Notes: generated by a model not told the origin, from the letters alone. 64,000 nt of DNA from Tenuifilaceae bacterium CYCD (GCA_036322835.1 AP027304.1:310001-374000); one strand, 5' to 3'. Positions 49,601 through 58,068 are shown, counted from the stretch's first letter. Translations and numbers: made by a program.

Positions 49601-49671
49601 AAAGGCCTTAATCCAGGAAACGGATTTATGAGATTGGTTGTTACAACACCATTTTCGGTTAGTGTAACCAT
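46612..49671 (-). CDS. Membrane-anchored STAND NTPase (nSTAND1) with WD40 repeats
   Basis: 1019 residues. The start NPFPGLRPFHTSEAHLFFGRE is the nSTAND1 signature. Walker A is GASGTGKSS (56-64) and Walker B is ILILVDQFEE (151-160), followed by a winged-helix/ARC region to about residue 480. A single membrane helix (501-522) comes next, then a ~120-residue coiled coil rich in A/Q/E, and WD40-type repeats (~690-1000, e.g. LRGHTAKISAITFTNDGQY...VRLWNV). STAND proteins are ATP-driven switches that cluster after ligand binding. The NTPase side is expected in the cytoplasm, and the coiled coil and WD40 would then be periplasmic. A TIR-like gene is 22 bp upstream and a barrel gene 10 bp downstream. 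Confidence 0.92.
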   Translation of the reverse strand: MVTLTENGVVTTNLINPFPGLRPFHTSEAHLFFGREGQSEEVLNNLAKNKFVAVLGASGTGKSSLIYCGLLPTLYGGFLHNGKSKWKIVITRPGLNPIGNLAKSIAETIGHSKDAKSIETDSFIDQALLKRSSAGIQNVIKQYGIDQSENILILVDQFEELFRYQYSSKDSSAINQSEHFVNLLLSAIKQTELPIYVVITMRSDFIGDCSPYQGLTKHINDSHYLIPRMTRDDFRKAITGPIAVGGGTITDQLVQLLLNEMGNNPDELPILQHALMRTWDYWINNTNHTHSIGINEYEAVGRMERALSVHANEAYDEISFEQKKICEVVFKSLTEKGADNRGIRRPTSVAELARIAETTPDEVIKIVEIFRKKGRTFLTPPPGVELKDDTFIDISHESLMRVWDKLKTWVEDEAAAVKMYIRLADSAELYDQGKTSLWGPPDLQLAINWREKQNPNLAWASRYNPAFERTLVYLKTSEEEYIAEEENKIRLQKRAIRRSRIVALILGTAGMISIGLGILALVQRQDALNAQGEAEKQREIATAQADTAQLQKALAQENAKQALIQKDSADIQRQLAERQTIIANNNLVEADRQRSIAQQKSVEAQEQQILAEKNATRAQEQQKIAEQASKDAERRRMLSIAQSMAVKSEQLTSDTLLKGLLAYQSYSFNQEFTGVSYDPDVYRAIYSAVKLFKGDAFNVYAGHSSLIRTMVQVDNTLYSAGSDGRLISWDINGKTPHILNSELSIVKKIVVSGNTLYGVTDNRFFAYDLVSKSSDLYTIQPNEIRDFFILSNDSLLIVYNQSINLTNSYKNRGREIYKSESRINSVKYCSAENNVFVANLDGSIVELSDVLSDKPTARQIVSVPQSNWGDLAYNSQRNILVAGLGNNQGTIYMWDLKSGQQPKILRGHTAKISAITFTNDGQYMASSSYDGSVRLWNVKDLNTLPIVLNDHSTWATYVIFSYDGRFVFTGDKVGNIRKYPLNVNYLIEGYCDYLKRSLTEEEWKNYVGEDIPYKPNKCK

Positions 49672-49692
49672 ATGCTTAATTATTAAATTATT

Positions 49693-50991
49693 CTACTGAA
49701 AATTCAGTTTTATATCACTAGCCTCCACAACATGAACCTCGTTGAAGTATTTTTCAAAATGATGCGTATCCAAATCCTTCGAATTCTTGATAAGCACCAA
49801 TTTCTTGTTGGGTTTCGACGTTTCTAAACCTGGTGATTTTAGAATATCGTGAACTTTAACGTTAATCCACTGCTGGTTTTCCAACGTATAATTTACCACA
49901 ACAACCTGAGCACTAGCCAAATATTTTAAATGTTCATTATAGCTAATCCCATTGTAGTTTATTCCAAACTTCAAGCCTGCTGCGCTTGCCTCTCTATTTA
50001 TGTGCGAAGCAACAGAATCATCTTCTTTATCGGCAATCATGTACAAATCGGGCAAAGACTCCAGATCACCTTTTACCATATCATCGCCAGATAGTATTTT
50101 TCTGTAGATCTTCTTTAAATCTTCCAAATTAACCTTGAGCACTAACGTGTTGTGCGATAGTTCCTGATCGCGTTGAATTTTCTCAATGAAAATCTGGTTT
50201 TTCTCATCCACCACATCAAAATCGGATGGAATCCAAATTATACGCCGAATGTCTTTATGGTTATTCTTGATTAGCTGAGCCGATAAATTACACTGATGCT
50301 CAACAATCGATATGCTTTTATTAGGAAAATACTCGGTATAATTTGCGGGTATTAAATGTATAACTACACTTGTACTGGACAGCGCTTCGTTAACTTGCCG
50401 AGTTGACTCATCGAAATCGTTGCTCAATGTAACACTAGGGGTAACAGCATAACCTAAATCATTCAAATCCCTTTTAATATTATCTCTATCCAGTACCTGC
50501 GAATTTTCGGTTTGAGCTAGGTATATCGATCCTTTTTTTACACTCGTCTTATCTATATCTGCCAAAATCTCAAAAACAATATCAGTAAGTCTCTCCCAGT
50601 ATAGATGCTTGGTTTCCTTATCATCTTTTCTGAAATATCTGATTTCACCAGTTTCAACAACTTGATCCCAAAAACTAAAACTTAAATAATTTTGCAAAGA
50701 GGTTGAACTGACATTCGTTATAGGATTCAGTAAAATCAAGAGGGTCTTTACATTTTCATCCCGATTTTTCTTTATAGAACTAACATAGTCCGTATTATCC
50801 ATGTCGGAATTGGAAACAACAATAAACCGATAGTTGAAATTTCGGTCCTCGGCATTATTCCCGTTGATCTTGGTTGGAAGCTTAAACCTACCCATGCAGT
50901 ACTCAAAATCATCTCTAAAAATACCAGCAAAGTCTTCGCTAGACTTTGCTGTAGAGTTGTACTTCAAATCGATATTTATTGTTTGTCCCAT
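49693..50991 (-). CDS. TIR-like signalling protein, divergent
   Basis: A 432-residue cytoplasmic protein without signal peptide or membrane segment. Residues ~50-145 resemble the end of a TIR domain of the kind next to STAND genes (SFWDQVVETGEIRYF...WERLTDIVFEI). Residues ~153-260 resemble the second TIR-like domain of such proteins (SIYLAQTENSQVLDRDNIKRDLNDLGYAVTP split as YLAQ, RDLNDLGY and VIHLIPANY). A third alpha/beta segment (~313-432) has ADKEDDSVASHI and VVVVNYTL, again TIR/receiver-like. The usual TIR first strand motif and an obvious NADase Glu are not clear, so it may be a non-catalytic adaptor or sensor. Gene order phosphatase, TIR, STAND with 19- and 22-bp gaps argues for one pathway. 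The domain assignment is from pattern resemblance only. Confidence 0.6.
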   Translation of the reverse strand: MGQTINIDLKYNSTAKSSEDFAGIFRDDFEYCMGRFKLPTKINGNNAEDRNFNYRFIVVSNSDMDNTDYVSSIKKNRDENVKTLLILLNPITNVSSTSLQNYLSFSFWDQVVETGEIRYFRKDDKETKHLYWERLTDIVFEILADIDKTSVKKGSIYLAQTENSQVLDRDNIKRDLNDLGYAVTPSVTLSNDFDESTRQVNEALSSTSVVIHLIPANYTEYFPNKSISIVEHQCNLSAQLIKNNHKDIRRIIWIPSDFDVVDEKNQIFIEKIQRDQELSHNTLVLKVNLEDLKKIYRKILSGDDMVKGDLESLPDLYMIADKEDDSVASHINREASAAGLKFGINYNGISYNEHLKYLASAQVVVVNYTLENQQWINVKVHDILKSPGLETSKPNKKLVLIKNSKDLDTHHFEKYFNEVHVVEASDIKLNFQ

Positions 50992-51009
50992 CGAGGTATA
51001 TTCTTAAGT

Positions 51010-53040
51010 CTATATTTTTATGCCGATTACCAATATATCGTCAAGTTGACTTTCGTATTTCATCCAATCAAAAAGGGTTTCCTCCATTTTTATCTTTTGC
51101 TGATCGACCGGGAGTTGATGCACATCGGTAAGGAGTTTCTTGAAGTTGCTCATCAAAAACTTCCGGCTTTCATCGCCACCAAACTGATCGGTATAACCAT
51201 CGGAGAATACATAGATCATATCGCCTTTCTGAACATCCATTTCCTGATGCGTGTAACCCGTGGCAGCTCTACGCGAGAACGCTCCAATTGGGCATTTATC
51301 GCCTTTAAGCTGAATGAGTTCTCCGTTCCGAAGAATTAGGGCTGGATTATACGCTCCGGCAAACTCAAGCTTCATGGTAGTGTAATCAACGCTGCAAAGC
51401 GCAATATCCATACCGTCCTTAACGGCACCGTCCTCATCGCGCTCCTTAAAGGTTGACGTTACTCCTACGTTGAGCGCCTCTAGAATATCAATTGGCCTTT
51501 CAAGTTTTAGATCCTTAACAGCGTAATCGAGCCAGTTATGACCTACCATCGATACCAATGCTCCAGGAACACCGTGACCAGTACAATCTATTGCGGAGAA
51601 AAGTCGTTTGTTGCCAATCTTCGAGAACCAATAGATATCGCCACTGACAATATCCTTTGGATGGAATAATATAAAGTGTTCGGGGAAAAGTTCGGTAATA
51701 AACTCGTCAGTTGGGAGAATGGCATACTGTAAACGTTTTGCGTAAAGAATACTATCCATGATATGTTTTTGCTGCTCGGCTAACTTATCGCGCTGTTTCT
51801 CCAGTTCATCCTTCTGCGATTCAATTTCCTCTTTTTGGGCAACAACCTCTGCAGTACGTTCTTTAACCTTTTTATCCAAATCGGTATAGAGCTCTTCCAG
51901 CTGTTCAATCATAACATTGAACTTCACCGAAAGCGTTGTTATTTCATTATTTCCAATTACCTCTGCACGCTCATTCAAGTTTCCATCAGCGATTCGGTTC
52001 ACATTTGTTACCAACTTCTTAATTGGATCGGTAACCATTCTTGTTTTTTGGAAGATAAGATAACTAATAGTGAATAGAACCAGTACAAAAATGAGCACAA
52101 AACTGATCAATCTATAGTACTCATCCTGGATTTCCTTGGTCCTATCGGAAACTATTCTTATAACAGAACCTTTATAAAGCTCCGAATTGGTGGATTGCAT
52201 GAAAAAATATTGATACGAGAGGAACCGTCCATTCAATTTCTTCTCTACCAAAACCGTATCCTGATCGGCAAATCGCTGCCTAACGAACTCCTTCTCATCA
52301 GCACTAATTTCTTCTGTTTTGGTTAAAGAGAAAGGATCATCGGCATTCATAAATAGTTCTGCCGATACAATCGATTTTTCTTTAATGCTAAAGTTATCTA
52401 AGGTTGATTTTATTAAGTTGATAATTTCGTCGGCAGTATTTGATCTAACGCCAAGCTCAATTATATAATTTCCATCAAGGGTTGGTTCGTAGGTGTATTT
52501 TTTTAGTCTACGGGTGGTTGCCTCTATGGTGAATTTCTCACTACGGAAAACCCCTTCCTTAAAAATTCTTTTGATGAGGGATTTATGCTCCTCGCCGAAT
52601 GAAAAGAAATTTAAACCTAAATCGGGCTTAAAAGTGGTATTCACAACTATTCCGTTGGTGTCGATAACATAAAAATCGTAAAACTGAGGATCAAGCTTTA
52701 GCTCGTCACGAATCTTTTTTAAATCAGCCTCCTTGATACTTGCGGTTGATTTAAAATACTCCATAACCAGCTTACCGCTAACATTTTCGAGCTTCGGGTT
52801 GATATTCTCCTCAAGGATTGAAAGTGTAATATCCTGAAATCGCAAGACCTGGGTTAGTTCATTGGATATAAGGTTGTTTCTAGTGGTATTGCTTTCCTTT
52901 AATATACTACGAGTGTTTCTAAAGTTGATAATTCCAAGAATTATTAAAGCAATAACCACCGGAAAGACAATGTTATAAATCAATTGCCTAAAAATAGTAG
53001 TTTGCTGCTGTCTCATAAATTCGTAATCCATTAATTCCAT
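51010..53040 (-). CDS. HAMP-linked SpoIIE-type PP2C phosphatase with extracytoplasmic sensor
   Basis: A 676-residue inner-membrane signalling protein. Order: TM1 (~22-40), a periplasmic Cache-like sensor region (~45-305, FYVIDTNGIVVNTTF), TM2 (~311-330), HAMP (~332-385, VTDPIKKLVTNVNRIADGNL), a coiled coil (~386-428), and a SpoIIE phosphatase (~430-676). Metal and catalytic motifs are intact: SGDIYWF, DCTGHGVPGALVSMVG (485-500), KDGMDIALC (541-549) and FSDGYTDQFGG (612-621). It should dephosphorylate a phosphoprotein in response to an external signal. No STAS or anti-sigma partner is in the operon. It lies 12 bp downstream of the transporter-like gene and 18 bp before the TIR-like gene. Confidence 0.92.
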   Translation of the reverse strand: MELMDYEFMRQQQTTIFRQLIYNIVFPVVIALIILGIINFRNTRSILKESNTTRNNLISNELTQVLRFQDITLSILEENINPKLENVSGKLVMEYFKSTASIKEADLKKIRDELKLDPQFYDFYVIDTNGIVVNTTFKPDLGLNFFSFGEEHKSLIKRIFKEGVFRSEKFTIEATTRRLKKYTYEPTLDGNYIIELGVRSNTADEIINLIKSTLDNFSIKEKSIVSAELFMNADDPFSLTKTEEISADEKEFVRQRFADQDTVLVEKKLNGRFLSYQYFFMQSTNSELYKGSVIRIVSDRTKEIQDEYYRLISFVLIFVLVLFTISYLIFQKTRMVTDPIKKLVTNVNRIADGNLNERAEVIGNNEITTLSVKFNVMIEQLEELYTDLDKKVKERTAEVVAQKEEIESQKDELEKQRDKLAEQQKHIMDSILYAKRLQYAILPTDEFITELFPEHFILFHPKDIVSGDIYWFSKIGNKRLFSAIDCTGHGVPGALVSMVGHNWLDYAVKDLKLERPIDILEALNVGVTSTFKERDEDGAVKDGMDIALCSVDYTTMKLEFAGAYNPALILRNGELIQLKGDKCPIGAFSRRAATGYTHQEMDVQKGDMIYVFSDGYTDQFGGDESRKFLMSNFKKLLTDVHQLPVDQQKIKMEETLFDWMKYESQLDDILVIGIKI

Positions 53041-53052
53041 ATATTAAGATTA

Positions 53053-56000
53053 TTATATGCTTTCAACGTATTGAACCAAATACTCATTATCATACATGCT
53101 TCCAACTATCTTATCCAGTTCAATGTAATGTAAAATAGACTCCTCCTCAACCCTGAGTTTCCAGTTTTTGTCTAACCGGGATGTATTTACAATACTGCCG
53201 GCTTGATATTCTTTTACCTGATTACCCAAATCGGTTACCCCTATTTTACCCTTTTCCACAAAGAGCAATAACGATTTTCCAGTAAAAATATCGATCTCTT
53301 CAAAGTTTGCCTCTTTCAATCGAACTACCGTTGAATGGTAAAGAATAAAAAGAAGGCTATTCCACTCAATATTACGGGGGTGTACCGTTTTGTAAAAATT
53401 GATTCTATCCACTACAGAACTATTGGTGGATCGGGAAATATCCATTAGCCTATCAAGTTCAACCCTATGCTTATCGCTTAACCGCTTTTTACAACTTAAG
53501 TACTCCTCCCTATTTATTCCCTCTATAATTTGAGCAGAAATTTGACGTAAATATTTGTCGGTATTGAATAGCTGTGCAACTAAATCGGCACTGATTATTT
53601 TACCCTCTAAATACTGAAACGCACTCAATGCATATATTTTTGATTGCTTCCCAATCAGGTTGTTATCCCTATTTATAATTGCCTTTAGCAGTTCCTCAGA
53701 GGTTAAATGACGAAGCGGAAAATAACTTTCTAAAGCCCAAAGTTTATTGGTAATACTAGTATCCTCGAGCAGAGGAACTATATATGGTTTCAAATCCTCG
53801 GCCATAAATGTGTCGAGCAGTTCAACAGCATATGATATACTTTGCCCAGTTCCTGCCTCTAGATTCTCCTGTACTGCCTCAATGGAACTTTTATCGTAAA
53901 CCAATTTTAGCAGATTAAACAATGCCCGAATACTAGCATGGTACTCCTGCTCCAACTCATCCTTTAAATGTGGATAAACGCTATTTTGTGGGCAATGATG
54001 GTATGCGTTAAGGTTCCATGCACAAATACCAGCTTGCTCAATCAGCATTTTATTGATATAAAGACGCTCCTTTTCATCAGCCATAAAGTTCAGCCTTGCT
54101 AAACCATTTACAACGGTTGAGCATAAACTCGACTTTACCGAAAGATGGTTGAATAGAACTGTTGAAGCAATTCGGCTGCCGGTATCTGGAATAATACGAA
54201 GGATACGTTCCTTAAAGTTGGGAGAAGTGTTGCTTCTTTGCAACGCCAACTCCATCATTTCAAGTCCCGTTTCTCCGGAATCAATCAATGCTGCATGTGC
54301 ATACGGTGCATACTGATCCTTGTCTAGAAAATCTATTAAAAAGGTTATCAACTCTTTGGATCTAGTTCCTCGAGCAGCCCAAATTGCCTGCATCTTTACT
54401 GCTGGAACTAAATCTCGCATAAGGAATGTTAAATTATTTTTAACATCAACCTTTTTGGATGCACTAATTAACTTTGCAGCAAATATTCTATCCTCAAAAT
54501 CCTTGGAGCTTAGCAGTGATTTAATTTTCTCAACATGCGTTGAACCACTCAAAATCGAATTTAAATAAGCAATTGAATCATCAATTAAATCGGTACTATC
54601 CTTAGATTTATTCCTTAACTTTTCAAAATCCTGAATAAAACTAACATCGCCTAATTCTTTAATCTGGTTACTTATTACAACTAGATCATCAGAACTAGAC
54701 ACGAACAACCTGTTACGCAAAAAATTGGGTAGCAGCCAAGGCCTTGATCGGCTAATGACTCTAATCTGATCGGCAATTGAAAGATTTGAAAGGCCATTAA
54801 TAAAGGATTCCGATTCCGAAACCTTAGTTTCTTTCTGAGATGATTGCACCAAGGTATCCTCTAAACTTTTCCGATACCCGCGGTACAATTTTAAAGTAAT
54901 ATACGACCAAACGACAATTATACCAATCAGGAAGTAGGTGTAGTGGATTAAATGTATAAAACTGATTAGGCTAAGAATCGTTAGAAATATCCCGGATGCC
55001 AAGGCCGACATCTCATTTATAGTTCCATCAACACGGGCTTGCACTTCGTACCGAATAGACGGGTCGAGTGATTGGTAAATCATTTTAAGCGATGGTGCCT
55101 CAATTGAATCTTTTAGCACCTTCTGGAATAACTTTGCTAGCGAAATCAACAGAAAGAAGAAGGTAAATGCCCCCGATGCAACGGTATACCCGAAAAAAGA
55201 TCCAACAAATGCAGCCCCAATCGACACAAGAAAAACTATAATAGGCGATATTAGCAAACTCACCCTTAATCCATAGTTTTTCATTAATGGACCATAAACA
55301 AATGTCTTAACAAGTATGCTTACAAATGTTAAAGTTCCCATTAAAGCCCCAAGAAACTTCGCCAATTCCTCGTTGCTAGCAAAACGTTCATCGGCAACCG
55401 CAAGGAAAAGGTAATGAACAAAGAACGCCACCAACATTGAACATACCACAAAAAATGCCATGGTTCTAACATATGGTATTCTCATAGTATCGACAAAACG
55501 GCTCTTCTTTTTCGATTCCGAGATTTTTGCTTTAAGTTGACCCGGAAAATTTGAATTAATAAAAATCTGAAGCGTAAATGCAAAAAATGCACTAAACGCA
55601 CTAATGTATATCAGATTAACCGATTTGAATCCCTTGGCAACTAGAAAAGGAACAGCCCAACTACTAATAATAACGCCAATAACCTGCCCCATATCAATTA
55701 TACCAAACAAACGTTTTCCTTGTCGTAAATCGAACATGCGGCTAACTGTGCCCCAAAAGCCTACCAGCGCAACAATATTCAATGGCCCCATTAAAACAAA
55801 TAGGGCAAAGGCTAACCATTTTGTGTCGGAAAAGTAATAACCCGCCCGTAATAGATAAGTAAACACAAAAACCATGAAAAGATTAGCAACCGCCAATCTT
55901 GAGAAAACAATCCTACTTTGGAAATACGAATATACAGATGTTAAGAGAATCCCTGTTAATCCCGATATTACAATTGCCTTCGGAATCATCGTCTCGTCAA

Positions 56001-56136
56001 AAACCTGAAGGAAAATCGTATTTGCACCAACATCAAAGGTTCCTAAGAATGTCCCCAGAAAAAAAGACTGCAGAACAAACAGCATGACGGCCAACGACTC
56101 ATCTTCCCGTATATTTAATGCATCATAAAGTTTCAT
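53053..56136 (-). CDS. MFS/NTT-like transporter fused to HEAT-like and cyclic-nucleotide-binding-like domains
   Basis: A 1027-residue membrane protein, first gene of the long operon. Residues ~15-425 contain about twelve hydrophobic segments resembling the Npt1/Npt2 ATP:ADP antiporter-like MFS group. Residues ~440-900 are helical and repetitive (FLIDFLDKDQYAPYAHAALI, VPLLEDTSITNKLWALE), consistent with HEAT repeats. The last ~100 residues (IDIFTGKSLLLFVEKGKIGV... EYQAGSIV...ILHYIELDKI) resemble a cNMP-binding domain. Such large fusions occur in Bacteroidota with unknown substrate, so transport and ligand regulation are both inferred. It starts the operon; an AT-rich gap of 298 bp with its promoter lies upstream. 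Confidence 0.82.
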   Translation of the reverse strand: MKLYDALNIREDESLAVMLFVLQSFFLGTFLGTFDVGANTIFLQVFDETMIPKAIVISGLTGILLTSVYSYFQSRIVFSRLAVANLFMVFVFTYLLRAGYYFSDTKWLAFALFVLMGPLNIVALVGFWGTVSRMFDLRQGKRLFGIIDMGQVIGVIISSWAVPFLVAKGFKSVNLIYISAFSAFFAFTLQIFINSNFPGQLKAKISESKKKSRFVDTMRIPYVRTMAFFVVCSMLVAFFVHYLFLAVADERFASNEELAKFLGALMGTLTFVSILVKTFVYGPLMKNYGLRVSLLISPIIVFLVSIGAAFVGSFFGYTVASGAFTFFFLLISLAKLFQKVLKDSIEAPSLKMIYQSLDPSIRYEVQARVDGTINEMSALASGIFLTILSLISFIHLIHYTYFLIGIIVVWSYITLKLYRGYRKSLEDTLVQSSQKETKVSESESFINGLSNLSIADQIRVISRSRPWLLPNFLRNRLFVSSSDDLVVISNQIKELGDVSFIQDFEKLRNKSKDSTDLIDDSIAYLNSILSGSTHVEKIKSLLSSKDFEDRIFAAKLISASKKVDVKNNLTFLMRDLVPAVKMQAIWAARGTRSKELITFLIDFLDKDQYAPYAHAALIDSGETGLEMMELALQRSNTSPNFKERILRIIPDTGSRIASTVLFNHLSVKSSLCSTVVNGLARLNFMADEKERLYINKMLIEQAGICAWNLNAYHHCPQNSVYPHLKDELEQEYHASIRALFNLLKLVYDKSSIEAVQENLEAGTGQSISYAVELLDTFMAEDLKPYIVPLLEDTSITNKLWALESYFPLRHLTSEELLKAIINRDNNLIGKQSKIYALSAFQYLEGKIISADLVAQLFNTDKYLRQISAQIIEGINREEYLSCKKRLSDKHRVELDRLMDISRSTNSSVVDRINFYKTVHPRNIEWNSLLFILYHSTVVRLKEANFEEIDIFTGKSLLLFVEKGKIGVTDLGNQVKEYQAGSIVNTSRLDKNWKLRVEEESILHYIELDKIVGSMYDNEYLVQYVESI

Positions 56137-56434
56137 TAAAATAAAGTTAACCTGAACATACTACACACTAATAACTTATAAAAATACAATAAAAAATGAA
56201 AAATATTAAGAATTCACTTTAAAAATGAAACTTTTTTAAAGCACTGTATAACTGAGTATTACGCATTAATAACTAGATTTTTTGCAATTATACCCTTAAA
56301 ACAAGATAACATCTAACATTTTAAATGTCCTTTAAGTAATAAAAAATAGTTTTTTTTCGATTTTAATTATTAACCACTTGATTTACACTTTTATTTTTAT
56401 AACTTTGATTCATCATTTTGTTAAAATGCACTAA
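56137..56434. other. AT-rich divergent promoter region
   Basis: 298 bases between the divergent seven-gene operon and the queuosine-precursor transporter gene. A good promoter for the + gene lies at 56378-56407. For the operon, TAACTTTA (- strand, 56152-56159) is near the start codon but lacks a TTG at the right distance. No ORF or RNA gene is seen. Confidence 0.6.
56378..56407 (+). promoter_or_regulatory. Bacteroidota-type promoter TTG-N19-TAACTTTG
   Basis: TTG at 56378-56380, 19 bases, then TAACTTTG at 56400-56407. This matches the phylum's primary-sigma consensus, and transcription would begin about 20 bases before the ATG at 56435. Confidence 0.7.
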
Positions 56435-57220
56435 ATGGAAGCTTTACAGGAGAATATTCCCAAAAAACACACGCTGTTTATAATACTTTCCACTTTATTT
56501 ATTACAAACGCATTAATTGCCGAGGTTATAGGGGCCAAAATACTTTCGGTTGAAAAAATTCTTCACATTCCTCCTCTAGCACTTCCATTCTTTGGAGGCT
56601 CTTCTCTTAATTTAGAAATGAGCGTGGGAGTGCTAATTTGGCCCATTGTTTTTATTCTTTCGGATATTATTAACGAGTACTTTGGGACCTCAGGGGTAAA
56701 ACGGATTAGCTTTATTGGAGCTGGTATGATTGCATACGCTTTTGTAATTATTTACATATCAACCCAAGCACCGCCCGCCGATTTTTGGCTACAAAATAAT
56801 TCCGTTGACCCCGATGGCAACTATGTAAACATAAATTATGCATACAGCAATATTTTCCGGCAAGGTCTCGGAATTATAGTTGGCTCAATAACCGCATTTC
56901 TTGTAGGTCAATTAGTTGATGCCTATGTATTCCATTATTTAAGAATTCTAACTCAACATAAATGGCTATGGCTAAGAGCAACTGGCTCTACTGTGGTTTC
57001 GCAACTAGTTGATAGTTTCCTCATACTTTTTATCGCGTTTTTTCTACTAGGAAATTGGACATTAAATCAGGTTGTTGCAGTAGGGCTAATTCAGTATCTT
57101 TATAAGATATTCCTGGCAATTGTACTTACGCCCTTAATATACCTTATGCACAGCATTATAGACAAATACCTTGGGAAAACTGACTCTCTAAAACTTATGG
57201 CAGAAGCAAAAGATCTTTAG
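56435..57220 (+). CDS. Queuosine precursor transporter (YhhQ/VUT family)
   Basis: A 261-residue inner-membrane protein with six to seven hydrophobic segments. Family signs are ITNALIAEVIGAKIL at the first helix, VGVLIWPIVFILSDIINEYFG, and the later WLWLRATGSTVVSQLVDSFLILFIAF, which match the YhhQ/VUT family. Members import 7-deazaguanine queuosine precursors (preQ0/preQ1, or queuine in some). The exact substrate is not readable. It is expressed from its own promoter and ends at a bidirectional terminator. Its presence suggests at least partial reliance on external queuosine precursors. Confidence 0.9.
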   Translation: MEALQENIPKKHTLFIILSTLFITNALIAEVIGAKILSVEKILHIPPLALPFFGGSSLNLEMSVGVLIWPIVFILSDIINEYFGTSGVKRISFIGAGMIAYAFVIIYISTQAPPADFWLQNNSVDPDGNYVNINYAYSNIFRQGLGIIVGSITAFLVGQLVDAYVFHYLRILTQHKWLWLRATGSTVVSQLVDSFLILFIAFFLLGNWTLNQVVAVGLIQYLYKIFLAIVLTPLIYLMHSIIDKYLGKTDSLKLMAEAKDL

Positions 57221-57241
57221 AAATGCTAACAGAACGATATT

Positions 57242-57272
57242 AAAAAAGCCGTTAAGTATTTAACGGCTTTTT
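57242..57272. terminator. Bidirectional hairpin terminator
   Basis: AAAAGCCGTTAA/TTAACGGCTTTT with a 4-base loop lies between the transporter gene (+) and the barrel-protein gene (-). Confidence 0.85.
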
Positions 57273-57290
57273 ATGATTCCTCTAGTTTTT

Positions 57291-58016
57291 CTATTCTACT
57301 TTCAGACCTTTTACAGTGTTTTCCCCTTCGGTGCTACTGTTATTTTGTTCGTTCGATTTGTTTTTCTTCAACTTGAAAAACAGATCAACCATATCGAATT
57401 TATAGGCTAAAGCAAATCCAAATGAACGGCTCCTGGTCTTATAGGTATCCCCAGCCTCATCATGAAGATCGGTCATCCCTAAATTGTAACGAATATCTAA
57501 AGCCCAAATACCTTTTTTTGTTTCATACTCAGCTCCTGCTCCAAAACTAAAACCCCAATCATATTTTCTAAAACCAGCACCAACGGTCGAAGTTCCTGTG
57601 GAATCATACCGCTCCCCTTTTGTTCTTATATCACCATAAGTTCCGCCCATTGCATATATCTTTGTAATTCCTAGAGCCTTAAAGGTATATTTTGCCAAAA
57701 GGGGAATCCCTACATAATTCATTTTTATCCCAGCATCATCGTTGAATTTAGCACCTCTAGAATAAAATAACACTTCGGTTTGAACTGAAAATTTTGAAGT
57801 AAAGCCAAATTCTCCTACAGCCCCAACTTGATACCCAACACGACTTTTTGTCTCAACATTAAACTCATCTGAATAGTTTGAAATGTTAGAAAAAGTCATT
57901 CCAACCTTAGGCCCTACGTAAATAAAGCCCACATCGTGGCCAAACACTTTGAATAGTTGCGCATCTACACTGCTGAAAAGCAGTAAAAACGGAATAATTA
58001 ATAGGAATCTTTTCAT
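57291..58016 (-). CDS. Outer-membrane beta-barrel (PorT-like, OMP_b-brl_2 type) protein
   Basis: A 241-residue protein with signal peptide (SSVDAQ, ~residue 20). The mature part has alternating strands with VGPKVGMTFSNI, VGYQVGAVGEFGFTSKFSVQTEVLF, IKMNYVGIPLLAKYTF and WGFSFGAGAEYE, the usual layout of the small eight-stranded PorT/OmpX-like barrels of Bacteroidota. The last ~25 residues are polar and probably exposed. Function is unknown; members range from T9SS PorT to general small barrels, and nothing here ties it to the core T9SS. A -7 element lies 45 bases upstream of the start. Confidence 0.85.
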   Translation of the reverse strand: MKRFLLIIPFLLLFSSVDAQLFKVFGHDVGFIYVGPKVGMTFSNISNYSDEFNVETKSRVGYQVGAVGEFGFTSKFSVQTEVLFYSRGAKFNDDAGIKMNYVGIPLLAKYTFKALGITKIYAMGGTYGDIRTKGERYDSTGTSTVGAGFRKYDWGFSFGAGAEYETKKGIWALDIRYNLGMTDLHDEAGDTYKTRSRSFGFALAYKFDMVDLFFKLKKNKSNEQNNSSTEGENTVKGLKVE

Positions 58017-58060
58017 AAAATAAGGTTTAGTTATAATTTAAAATTGCCTGTATTGTAATA

Positions 58061-58068
58061 CAAATTTA
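58061..58068 (-). promoter_or_regulatory. Bacteroidota -7 element upstream of the small barrel gene
   Basis: CAAATTTA on the + strand reads TAAATTTG on the - strand (TAnnTTTG), 45 bases upstream of the ATG. At 19 bases further the sequence is GTG instead of TTG, a near match. Confidence 0.45.
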
